A DNA stretch of 64,000 nucleotides from Apostichopus japonicus. Taxonomy: Eukaryota > Echinodermata > Holothuroidea > Aspidochirotida > Stichopodidae. The position numbers and the translations under genes are program-made. Below the pieces are notes generated by a model. It had not been told where the DNA came from and made no database searches. It saw only the letters and a program-made list of their open reading frames with translations. Shown here piece after piece: positions 10,594 to 22,479 of this stretch (position 1 is the first letter of the stretch; each line of letters opens with the position of its first letter). The stretch is from positions 28,113,960 to 28,177,959 of the forward strand of contig NC_092563.1 of NCBI RefSeq assembly GCF_037975245.1. Reading direction: 5' to 3'.

Positions 10594-13322
10594 CCCAAAC
10601 TATATCAAACATGTTCTACAAGATAATTATTTCCTGCAACGTTTCTTGGGACTGTTCCAAATGGGACCATTGACAAGAGAAGTGCTTTTCCAGTCACATT
10701 AGCTTAATGTCACACTTAACTGTTACCTTACAGAACTATGATGCTATCTATTTTTAAATATAGACATTTCGTGATCTGGAATAGCTTTCAAAGGAAATAC
10801 AGAAATTATCAATTTTAATCAGTTATATCCTTTTATTGGTTTATAGTTACCAAACTTGGACATAACAGCTAAGTCTCTGGAGTTCGGCCTATATATGTAA
10901 ATATTTTCTGTCACCTTTCTTTCACCTATATAGAGTATTGCTTCGTTTTGTTTCCTTCCATCGGCTACATATGGCTATCTTGATACACTAAGAAAAAGTG
11001 ATAAACTGTATTTTCATGTCATACTTAGCAGTGTGAGTATCCTGTTTCCTCCAGTTAAAGGTTAGGAACTCTTCATATACTGTCGGTCTTTGAATCATGA
11101 TATATGGGAGAACACATTATAATATATTAGCAATAGAAAATTGTCCCAACTGGCTGAAACTTGTTGAAAGCGTAATGAATATTCATGTTCTATATCTAAT
11201 TACTTGCGTGCATGCGCATAAGAGAAAGCTCAAAAGGACACAGCAATCAGTGATCTTGACTTGAACATTTCCTATGGACGTTCGCTAGCGAGGGTGTTGC
11301 CAATTGGATGGATTCTATTGCGGTATATATGCATATTCATATATAACATGTTTGAATAAAACTTAACCTTAACATCAGGGGGGGGTGGGGTGAGGGTGAA
11401 GGTGAAGGAGGCTCCTGGTCGGCAGCACCCGAGTCGGGATTTGACACTCCTTTGGTCATATGACATTAAGTGTGATATGATTGTGGCCACTCGGGGTACG
11501 CGTGATTGTGTGACACGTGACCACAATGGTACAACATGATATAGCCATGGAGATATAATCATGTTATTGACTGAGATTGATATGACTGTTTTTGAATCCC
11601 GTTTTCAAATTTTAAATTTCTTAGGTTTTCTTTTCTCAGATTTGTTTCGCATATACTCGTATTGTTACGTATCGCCATACATGCAGGTCCATGAAGAACC
11701 ATGCAGAAGTTTGTGGTTTGATAACTTCACCTACCAAAGCAGGCGTCATGTATTCACCGTATAAAGAACGGCTGAATCAAGGATAAATTAATTCTCTGCT
11801 TCCTTTTCCTCTCTGACCTTTCGGCATGACCAAAGATTTGGTTACAGTTAGGTCCGTCGGACGAGAACATTAATTAGGGGTACATGAAGTAGGACGCGGT
11901 CAATTAACTTCATATCTACTCAAATTAGTACGTTTGGAAGTCTTGGTTGAAATAATGAGCTAACTTCTAGACCACGATATACCCAAGAACAATTAAGCTA
12001 TACAAGTAATAATAATAGTAATAATAATCCTGGATTCGCAACTTTAATTAATTCTCTATATTAAGTTTTACAGAGCCAAGCCAAGCATGGTTACCATGGA
12101 AATAACATAAATACGCGCTAATGTCCTTCCAGTGACTTTGTCAACACTTCCTCTAAGCTCAGGATTTCTGCCTAATTAGCAAGTAAAAGTATGGTAATAA
12201 TGTTAATTGTATTTCGTTGCCAAACACTAATTAGTACCTCGATTGAATCCTATATAACGGAGAAAGTATAGTCTGAACTTTTCTCGTCTGGAATATTCGT
12301 TCCTCAATGTTATATTTGATATAATGTATAGACATACCGGTAATAAGTATTAGAAAGACCTACATCCCAATTATCTATCGGTGCAGGTGGGTGCAGTCAT
12401 GCAAACTTAGACGCCCCTGGAACATAGAACATATGCCGCACGGAAGGAAAAGTAATAATCGTCTTGAATTCCCAAAAAATGTGCACGCATTCATTTTGAC
12501 CCCAAGAAAAAGGAAAAAAAGAAACTAAAACGGAAGTTACGCAGCTTTTGACGTGATTTCTTCATAAGTTCTTGCCATTAACCTTATTCACTATTCTGAT
12601 ATCCTTTTGTACTTTTAAAGTTCGTCGGTTCTGGGATTTTCGTAAAACATGAAAGGCATGAACTTCTGACTTTCTCTGCACGCACGTGATATATATTTGC
12701 CTAATGAGGAACAACATAGATCGTAACACAGGGTCACTGTAAGTCACATTATCATGATACATTCCAAGTGGCTGTCAATGCCGGTGGTTATGACACTTTG
12801 ACACATTAAGATGTAATTAAATACCCATGGCTCAGATGTTGTCTTGACAATAAACATATTTACATATCATAACAAAGGATGTCCCTCATCACTGGCATAA
12901 TGATTATTCCTTCTTTTCAGTTTTGGCTTTTAAGAAAAAAGAGTTACATTGAATCGTGATTAACCTACTGTACTTTGCGTTTGATTCTATATGTATTTTA
13001 CCATTCCATAGCCAAGCCATGAAAATGTTAATACATATCATTGTATACCCCTTCACCTATCTAAGGAACTGCTATGAGGTATCAATCATCGGGCTTTCTC
13101 ATTTATTGAAAAGGTTATGAACCGTTCATATTCAAACGTGACAAATCCCCCAAAAGTAATATAATTTGTATTATTTTGCATGTTTTCGTTGATCAGGAGC
13201 CTACAGTTCCTTCGGTATCTAAATCTGTTGAAAGGTTTCCTGTGAGTCAGGACGAGCAGAATAGCGAGACCTAGAAGAATATTTCATGCAGTTTCACGAT
13301 AGTTTGCAGACGCGGATCAAGG

Positions 13323-13376
13323 TGAAGGGGCGGGGGAGGGGGAGGGTGTGGGGAGGGGCGGGGGAGGGGGAAGGAG
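13323..13376 (+). repeat. G-rich duplicated block, G-quadruplex-prone
   Basis: Two near-identical copies of an AGGGGCGGGGGAGGGGG-type unit are separated by TGTGGGGAGG. They provide well over four runs of at least four G on the plus strand. Confidence 0.75.
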
Positions 13377-15608
13377 GTATGTAGCCTATACCCCAATTTT
13401 CAACCCAACGCAAAAATAAAAATCATGCGTGTAGACCTGATTTCTAGACTAAATATTCCTGAGAATGCACCACTTCAAGTTATTAGTGTTTCCTATGGGA
13501 GGACCCCTACATTTCATGGGAGTTACCTTCAACCAGCACAGGCCACACTCCCTCCCAGTTTTAAAGTCCTGGATGAGCCTCTGGTTCGGATATTTACCAC
13601 CAATTCGCGCCATTGCAAATTGGTATATAGAATACGTCAAGTCAATTTTCAAGAATTATGACCGACTTTTTTCACAACAGTAAACAGGAATCTGCATGCC
13701 TTTTACCTTCCTGCTCAGTTAAGCTGAAATTATGCTAATTTCAGAGGAGCGTTAATGATGCCCGGTTACAACTTTCATATGTCTTTTTCCCGCGTTTTGT
13801 TTGTTTGCCTGTTAAGACCTAAACGTGTGTTAAGTATCACGTAGGTTTCAGTGGCGGACCTAGAATATTTGACACCCGGGGGAGGATCCTTCCTTTGTCA
13901 CCCCGTACAGGTGAGTCGTCCTGGGGCAGTAAGGAGATGGGTGTAAGAGGGGGACCTCTCCCCTTGGAAATATTTGTTTATGTTAGGTAGCTTAGATGCG
14001 AGGCGGTGCTATCAGAGAGTGGTGCCAGGGCGGACAGCCCCCCCCCCCCCCCGCTTAATAAGACACTGCCTAAGTTTCCGAAGATAATGTATGCTATGCG
14101 GAGCAGCCTTTGATTTCTGTCTGAGATCTTGTGCTATAGTTTTTCTTTTGAAATCAAAAGTACGACAAACCAAAGTTAAAAACAGAACTTCGCTTTTCGA
14201 TATTAGTTATCGTTCATTCGTGATCATATATACCATAGATATAGTTGATGTTCGACGAGCCGACGTCCGTCTAAGAGCTGCTAGTTAGCGCTGGATTCTC
14301 TGGGCCGGGTATCTTTCGGGAGGTATTTTAGGCCGTATATTAAACAGATTGCTCTCTATATAGGCAAGGAAACGAGCACTCGTGGGGAGATTTGAGATTT
14401 GAAGTAGTCGAAAAATTTAGCCAAGTTTGATTTTGGTTTTTAACATTTGTGTATTCCATCTGCATGCATTCGAACGATCCTGTACTTGTCTTTGTCAATT
14501 GGTCAGGAACATCAGAAAGGAGTCTACTTCCGGTCATTGCCGGTGTGATTAACTGCATGTACAGTTTGGACATTTGAAAAATTGTCGAACGTATACTAAC
14601 TGCCGAAATGACCGTACATGATTCGATTAGATTCTTTGATGACGTCATGTCAGCATGCAGTAGTAGTCAAAACTTACCCGACTGTTGGAATTGGAAGAAT
14701 GAACTAGTATGTCTCCCTCTACTAGGTTATGGTCTCCCCTACCTTTGGCAATTTCTGTTGAAGAAGAAAAATAAAATAATGGATTCAATTGTTTTCTAAA
14801 CCTGAAATTTAAGTTTATATTGAGCAGGTTATATAATATGGTGGATATCGGTGGACGCATAATTAGGGGTGGGTGGGTGAGAAGGCAAAGGATGAAGTTT
14901 CAAGTATTTTCTTTCATTTCTTGCTGCCTTTTTTCTCATCTTATAGTTGTTTCCCGTTTTTACATCAGTGTATTTTATAACAAGAACCACGCACAATGAT
15001 ATTTTGTTACTTAGTCACTCTCGTCGTAATTCATATCTTGTTATTGATATGTCTTCAATTTTTGATAGTTTTAGATGATATTCGTAATAACTGAACGAAA
15101 CGAAGCCAAACTCCGGTCCCGAGATTAATTATTTCCGAAGTTCCACCTGAAATATCCACTGTGATGAACTTACCAAACGTAAAGACGCTTTGTTTTAATA
15201 ACTTCCTAGAGACGCAGACCAATATGTTAATATCATCTGTTTTATGATTCGCAAGATGGAAATTGGCATACATTTCTAATATACACAAGTGATTAAAATC
15301 GTATAGATAGGCAGTTGGTATAAACATCTATTTTTTTTTCAAACTACTTTTCTCGATAAGTTCTTATTATGTTCAGAACCATCGAATGTTTTACATTTCC
15401 GAGATCTCTCGGTTGTTAGTAATAATGGCAGAATATATTCATTAAATGTGACATTTGTAGAAATATCTACACAATATGGGCATTTGGGTGATAGGATGGC
15501 GAGGGTGGGGGGGGGGGGGGGGGAAGAACGCGAAGTGCAGATAGATACGTCTTCTCATGAATACCTGTATTGAATGTTCTTTAATCTATAAAATATGTTT
15601 AAAAGTAA

Positions 15609-15650
15609 GAGGGCCTAACGTTTCAATCCTAGCAGGATCTTCTGCAGAGG
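15609..15650 (-). ncRNA. Degenerate hammerhead-ribozyme-like motif, copy 1
   Basis: Read on the minus strand: CTGCAGA (five of seven bases as in the hammerhead core CTGATGA), then AGATCCTGCTAGGATT folding as a GATCC/GGATT stem II, then GAAACGT. The same 36-base block recurs at 29588-29632. Hammerheads with this order are known in Penelope-like elements and retrozymes of animals. The core here is mutated and is probably inactive. Confidence 0.45.
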
Positions 15651-16477
15651 CTGAATGACAAGTAACAGAAACTATAAGGGACAAAAATTATTTAGAAAAA
15701 ATGTTATAGACCGACAAGTGCGTGATGATGAAACTCTTTACAGTTATCGATACGAGGTGACACGATGGTCCTTCTCAAATAACTTCAAACGCCATAATTT
15801 GAACTATTTCCTATGAACTTAATATGAACCATGGAGGTATTTTAAAAATGGTTGCATTAAAGAGACGAGGCTCTAGTTAGGTTTAGTCTATACAGATTGC
15901 TTATTATCGTGGACAGCCGTTTTCACTTTCACGTAGAGATAAATCTGCTTTAGAGCTAGTTGTCACCCCTGTTATCAGAGCATCACCTTAGTTTGCCAGG
16001 TTTTATTTATATTAACAATAGAAAAATTCACGAGAGAGGGCGAAAACCCACACTATTAACAAGTGAGCTTTAAAACCGTCTTAACAGTTTTAATATTGTA
16101 ACAGTTTAACCACTCTTTAAGTTTTGACCGAAAGGCTTACTTGCATTAAGAATTCCTTGTATATGCATCTCACATGTACATCCCTGTTGAAACAGAACTC
16201 TTTCTTAGGTGTAACACACGAACACATGGACAGAATCTCACATGTTTTTTTTAACCAGCGACACTCCGGTTAGTCACTATGACAAATTTTGCGTTTGATA
16301 AAACGTTTGCTAAACTTGCCAAGCAATATTTAAAATTTTTAAGAAAAGAAATTGCTCAGTTTTTATATTAACGAACCTCGCTTAATTGACCTAATTAGAT
16401 GATTTGAAAACAATCCGTCCCTATCATGTCTTTGCTTCAGAAGAGAGGAAGAAAGAAAGAAACGACTGATACGGTAA

Positions 16478-16479
<2 letters not shown>

Positions 16480-16514
<35 letters not shown>

Positions 16515-16626
16515 TATATATATATATGTGTGTGTGTGTATATATGTGTATATATGTATATATATATATATAAATATATATTTATATATATATATATCTA
16601 TATATATATATATATATATATATAAA
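16480..16626. repeat. TA/TG microsatellite
   Basis: Alternating TA runs with a central GTGTGTGTG block and AAATA interruptions. Confidence 0.95.
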
Positions 16627-17393
16627 TTATATATGACATTACCGCATTAACCATGACCTGTCTAGCCTATATTAATGATAACCACACACTCAGGGAATAA
16701 CGGAAAGTAAAAACCGCCCAAATACTTCCCTACGTCAATATAATAGGATAAATATCGGATGCAATCATACAGCTTCAGCGATTATAACTTACTAATCTTC
16801 TTCTTCTTCTTGTTCTTTTGATGGTGTTTAGTGAAATGTAACGATTGCAACTTGTTTCAATAAGTCACATTATAGCGTTCAACAAATAAACACTGCACTT
16901 AGCCTGTGTGAAGACTATCATAGATAGAAGCACACACAGTGCGGTATTTGAAGAATGCTGCAGGCGCTCTTTTGATGATGTTCACTTCATTGTCATGCAG
17001 ATTTATTCAGTGCGAATATATTTGTTGAAAGAAAAGACACTCGTGACCACATCCTAACCGAAACAAAAAACACCCAAAAACTTTACGGCATCGCGTCAAA
17101 CCGGCCCCTTATGACTTGCTAGCCCCTATGAAAAACTCACTTTTCCCAATATCGTCAGCCAGATTTTCATTATCTGGACTGTTACAAGACAAAGATACGA
17201 CCATTATGTCCTACCTTACATGGAACGCCATCTTTGTATGATAAAAATTGCTCAATATGTGCAGTTTCTGACACATATATACCAAAACTCAAACCCGTTT
17301 TTGAAAGGTTATCATGTGGTCCGAATTTGAAAATGCTAAACTTGCAGACAGACTCCTAAAGAGTATACTTCTCATCCCCTTCGAGTATATCAA

Positions 17394-17428
17394 ATCATGG
17401 AGCTATTAACCGTTAATAGCTCCATGAT
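17394..17428. repeat. Perfect mini-hairpin, 17-bp arms and 1-base centre
   Basis: ATCATGGAGCTATTAAC (17394-17410) is the exact reverse complement of 17412-17428, around one central C. Length and perfection are far above chance for a unique site. Confidence 0.85.
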
Positions 17429-19477
17429 CAACATGCCGGGAAACTGCCTTGGGTCTGGACGTACGATACTTGATTAAGCGTGACACTAAGTGACCATTAT
17501 ATACGTTATACTTTCTGACAACACTAATCACCTTATAAACTTCTTGCTTTGTTTTTGTATTGGTAGGTCAAAAGGTAAACATTATTAACCGTCTCTGTTT
17601 AACTTATACGGTGAGAGCGTCCCCTTTACTGTGTCATTCTCCTGCAGTGACTATCTCCCCAAAGTGCAGTCATATAGTATACACAACCTACGCATCCTTA
17701 CCTTTATTTATTCTTCTGTTTTCATACAAAATATCCGCCATTGCATCTTTTTCAAATCTCGTTTCTGGAATGGAAGGTAAATAGGCCAATTAAAATGATA
17801 AAAAAATAGAGGAAGAGGAAACAGCTTAAAGTTACCTCTTTTTATGACCAGGTGGTCTTCAACGCTTTCATGTACTTTACTTTGTTTAGGAAACGTTGCA
17901 TATATTTCGGAACCAGAGTGTTGATGCACTGTCAGTAATCAGTACATAACTAACGGATGACGTAATGGCATAGAAAACAATGCACAAGCACCTGGTTCTG
18001 TTTCATTGCCATAAGTACCGCGTATATACACCAACACAGATGTATACTTTTCACGTCAATTCGTCATCACTCGACTATAGATGGACGTACGCTCCTTTGT
18101 CTAGAGTGATATAGTCACATACTTACGTAGCCTGAAAGCAAGGGATTATAATAACAAACTCCGCCCAGATTTTATAAGCAAAGCAGAACAGTCTTTAGTA
18201 CATATGCTATGCAAAGTATCTTACAGGGGATGTGCATAGCTCTGTATGATAATTGTCATATTTGTTTTGCATATTTGTAAGCGAGCAGATATGTTTACAG
18301 TAACAGCCAAACCCCGCACCGACCCCTCTTACCTTCCCCTCCATACAGTTGGTTGAAGTTATGATAAATTCTTCACAACGTCACAATATTTGCATGCTGA
18401 GCGAAGTCTCCTTCCTCTGTCACCCCTAACCCCCCCCCCCCCACGTGGTTGCGCCACTGTTCATCGGAGTGCGTTATTGGAAATTGCCCTGCAGCTGTTG
18501 GTAAATGACCAACACACAATCACCCGTGGTGGTGCCTGAGGACGGGGAGGGGGGATTGGGGGATTCATCTTTGGAAAGAATCGTCGTAAGATCTTGAAGT
18601 GCCCACCATGCCATTTAGTTACTACACTGCTTGAAGTCAAATTGTAAAAGTAGAATATTTGAACTTGGCCTTTGTTAAATAATTAATTGATACCGTAAAG
18701 AATCAACCACTCCCTTCCTGATTTATTAGTCACTATTTTTTGTTTTAATTCTAAACCGGATATCTCGCCCATGAGGGGCAAGCGTGGGTGAAGTTGGTTT
18801 CCGCAGAGTGGTTGTGTTTACTGATGGACTCATTCTCGTAATTTGAGCTGCTTTATCAAACTGGAGATCGAGAGACGTACATCCCATGTTAGTACTTAAT
18901 TTTAGCAGCCAGTGTGTTACCATGGTGACCTCACCCGCCATGCAAGTATGTCATTTGTCTATATGTGGCATTAGTGACATCATTAAACTCTCCTCCTATT
19001 TAGCCATAGACATAAACACTTATAGCCTATGTCTTCGACATCATCATAGCAGATACAGCAATAATGTATAGCTTACTTTGCATAAAACGATAGGGCGGAA
19101 TCTTAAATTCTCATTTATACTGTTAAATTGCATTTTACATTTTCGGGTAAGAGCACCGATATCTTGACTAAGCAGTGCATCCGTGGACATCCGTGGACAT
19201 CCGTGGACGTGATTTTCAATGGTTCGCCATGCACAATCGAGGTAAAGATTCGTTGTTTTCAAACCTGAAAAATTAAAGGCTGCAAACATATACCCCATAT
19301 TCTGCCAAACACTACAACCACATGCCCCCCACCCCACCCCTTTCTCTCTCCTCCTTGCAAACAGTAAAGGAGATACCGTCTAAAACACTATTGATATATA
19401 CTGAATCCATTTCTTGAGATGAAGGTTGTATCCTCATCATCCAGCCTATTACGTAATATACTGAGACTCAGCCATAC

Positions 19478-19540
19478 CGTTCCTTGACGCTTTCTCCATC
19501 CTGCGGCGTTGGCCATCTGCACCATGAGATATTTTACGTC
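19478..19540 (-). CDS. Possible isolated exon of an unidentified gene
   Basis: 63 bp bounded on the minus strand by a good acceptor (TTGTATTAACAG) and a donor GTATGG. It is open in phase 0, giving DVKYLMVQMANAAGWRKRQG, and also in a second phase. In phase 0 it could splice to the first visible astacin exon, about 10 kb downstream on the minus strand. The protein resembles nothing I recognise, including astacin propeptides. It may simply be a chance splice-bounded frame. Confidence 0.2.
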
Positions 19541-20246
19541 CTGTTAATACAACAAGAACAAAAACATGAATAAGTGTTACCACTTTCAACACTTAATACA
19601 TTGATTTAATTACACGTAAACGTGACCCGTTTCATTAGAACCACTGTTTCCAGATATTTGTTTATGAGACGCGGGCATCACACCTGGGGAGAACCACATA
19701 TTACCCCCACCCCCTCCCCTGCCCCTCATGATTATCTCAATTCTGTTTGTCTGCAGCCCTGTAAAAGTATACCTCGTTAAAAAAAAATATGCCCGTTTTC
19801 CAATTTCATGCTTCAAATTGGATCAGGGTGCTGGTCGAATTACAGAATAATGGAACATAAACGCAACGTTGGACGGGGTCATGTATGATACGAAGACACG
19901 GTGACGGTATTAAATATGTTCGATTCAACATATGGTGTCCAAATCCCTAGCCCCGGAATAGAGTTATATTGGCCTAATTAATGGCCCAATGTGCGCACAC
20001 GGTATAAGTTAGCTGTTCCGGTAACCATGACGATACATCGGGCGTCCGGGGTACATGCGCTTTTCGTCGATCTTTACTCTTTATGGTAGTCCTGCTACCT
20101 GAAGCAGGACAGAACGTTTTTTTTTTGTTTTGCAAATGCATCGAACATTTAATTGAAACGGCTCATCAACCTTTTACCAGGATCATGTAAGGCGGTCATA
20201 TGGTCACATGCGAGATGTAGAGTTACAATGTTGGCAATAACACGAC

Positions 20247-20278
20247 ATCTCGACAAAATATTGAAGTTTTGTCGAGAT
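20247..20278. repeat. Hairpin, 12-bp perfect stem
   Basis: ATCTCGACAAAA at 20247-20258 pairs with TTTTGTCGAGAT at 20267-20278 across an 8-base loop. A third, imperfect half-copy (ATCTCGGTAAAA) follows 25 bases later. Confidence 0.7.
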
Positions 20279-21059
20279 ACCGACTTACGCTAACTTGACA
20301 TCTCGGTAAAATTCGTCAAAACGCCAAGTTGTCATACATAAAAGTACATAAATCAAAACTGTACAGTATAAAATGTTTTCCCGAAAGGTAATAAGGGCGT
20401 CATTGTAGAATGTAGCATACATAGACTCCCAATGTGTAACCTCATAAATTCACTTTGGCTTCGGCTTTGTACAACGTTTCTGTATAGGGGTCACACCACA
20501 ATTAGAGTATAGTGCACGTCAGCCTGAGAGGTTAACCAATTTGTCGGTACATTGCCCTAAAGTGATCTAATGTATTGACTCTTTGGGCATTTTCTGAGTC
20601 ATCATTATTCTTTTTGATGCTTGGATGTTAAAGAGGATGACATAAGCTACCGAAAGTCGAAATATCTGGAGGACTAAAGGTGATTTAAGGCATTTAAAAG
20701 ATCTTACATTGGTTGAAACAAGAAGATTCCGCAGCGAGAGCTGGCAGATGGGTTGGGGAGCACTAAGCTAAACTTTGTGTTCTTCTAGCTCAAAATCTAA
20801 AGGGTCATGATGGCATCAGCTATCATATGGTGGGTAGAACATGTCAGTTGAAAACCTCTCTATCTGTGCTCTAGTGGCCTTGGGAAGTGACAAGTTTAGT
20901 GTGTTTAAGTCAATGGGAGCAATTAATTACTTATGGTCTAGTGGCTGTTTTTAATTGTATACGGCATGTTGCATGGCTGTCGGTCATGTCAGCAAAACAC
21001 TGTGAGTTTTTTTTTCTCTAACCGTGTAGAATTTGGCAAATTCAACGTAAAAGTTGCAG

Positions 21060-21292
21060 CTTATGGAGTGTTAGCTCAGTGGTTAACACCGGTGCCTTTC
21101 AATCATAAGGTCCCCGGTTCGAGTCACTCCCAGATTAATGTATGTCGTCCAGTTAGAGAGTTGTTGACAATTAACAATTCATAATCATGGACGTTAAATA
21201 TGAATGTAAGAGACTGACTTCGGTCAGTTTGCGGCTTTGATAAGCCAATGAGGCTTCTTCGCGAGTTCCTGCTTACAGGAGGATCTAATATA
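21060..21292 (+). mobile_element. tRNA-derived SINE
   Basis: The 5' head at 21065-21130 has a tRNA-like box A (TTAGCTCAGTGG) and box B (GGTTCGAGTC), with pairing ends GGAGTG and CACTCC. A tRNA-unrelated body follows, containing a hairpin-prone GACTGACTTCGGTCAGT, and an AT-rich TACATACA-type tail. The anticodon arm is poor, so this is not a functional tRNA gene. Internal pol III promoter boxes could still direct transcription. Confidence 0.8.
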
Positions 21293-22421
21293 CATACATA
21301 TACATATATACATAGATTGTACCATCTAGTGTAAGCTGATAAATGATGATGGGAAGAGACCTTCTATAATTATTGTAGTGCGCATGCGCGGTACAATATT
21401 GGCATTACTGGCCAAGTGAACGATATACCTACACCATGTACATGACTGGACGTTGAAACTTAAAGTTTCACATGGTCTCTGTACATTTGCAGTTTCAGAG
21501 GCTAGCTGCGTAGCCAACTTATTCTGAGCCTGTCACGGGGCTCACAAGCGCCCTCACTTTGTAGGTACCTACATGACTATACTCCCTGGTGTGTTGTCCG
21601 ACCAAGAAATAACACCATGAACAACCGAAAAGTTCTTCCTTATGATGCAAGCACTCCATGCGAACATATAGATTGCGTATTTGCAGGCAAAGGTAGTTCT
21701 AGTTTCTGTTGTATTTGAATTTTTGTTGTACGAAAGTCCTGCAAGAACTTACGGCAGTCGCCTCCACTTCGTTTCTGGTTACACCAATCGGCCACGTAAC
21801 TGCGAATAACAGTGGACTTACTGATATTTTTACGGGAACGATATCTATAATAAATAACGGTCCTAGTTTAGGCTTCCTGTATAGCTCTAAAAGTTCGAAC
21901 TGTATAACAAACCATGAAATGAACTTGGGAACTCCTGTAAGATTCTGACCCTGTTGGGAGTTCAATGGTCTCAACTCGAGACTTTGGCACCATGCACAAT
22001 CAGAAACAGGGTGAGGAAATTGGTCTGAAAATATCTAACAAATACATGATAACGAGAATAAAACAAACGGTTTATATATATAATTATCCGCGTGAATGCG
22101 CAATAAACGTATAGTCACACACAACGAACAACCAAACATTTCCTACTAAAGAAACCATCATTTCTTAAACGGAAGGGAGGTTAAAATTGGAAGCATAGAC
22201 AAACCCAATAACCTTTAAAGCGATATCAATTATGGCCACCTGCCAAAGAGGTGGATTTGAGGATACAGAGATATATAGGTCACCTATACAAATCAGACAG
22301 ACAACGTGAGTCCAAGGATAACGAAAAATAGAGAAATGAGGTCACCTAAGATCTAAGTTTTACATTCTATCTAGAAACGAAAGTATATCATGCTTAAAAG
22401 CGCATGCTTACAATAAACCAG

Positions 22422-22479
22422 CACCTCACCCCACCTCCTCCCCACAAACACACACCTCACCCCACCTCCTCCCTACAAA
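22422..22479. repeat. Two direct copies of a CA/C-rich 30-bp unit
   Basis: CACCTCACCCCACCTCCTCC is repeated at 22422 and again at about 22452, followed by ACAAA variants. Confidence 0.8.

Larger units (their letters stand above)
9700..15600. other. No supported gene; astacin 5' intron or intergenic
   Basis: The 5' exons of the astacin gene should lie somewhere to the right, but no signal peptide or propeptide exon could be picked out. The block holds repeat copy 2 (10008-10130), a GAA run at 10437-10460, a hairpin at 10565-10593, a G-rich cluster at 13323-13376, a C15 run at 14038-14052 and a G17 run at 15507-15523. Confidence 0.5.

Noticed and set aside
13424-13683. Overlapping open frames on both strands suggesting an exon
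   Set aside because: No domain recognised; the segment looks like an interspersed repeat, but I found no second copy in the window to prove it.
21065-21130. tRNA gene
   Set aside because: Boxes A and B are good, but the anticodon arm does not form a normal 5-bp stem with a 7-base loop, and a SINE body follows directly.
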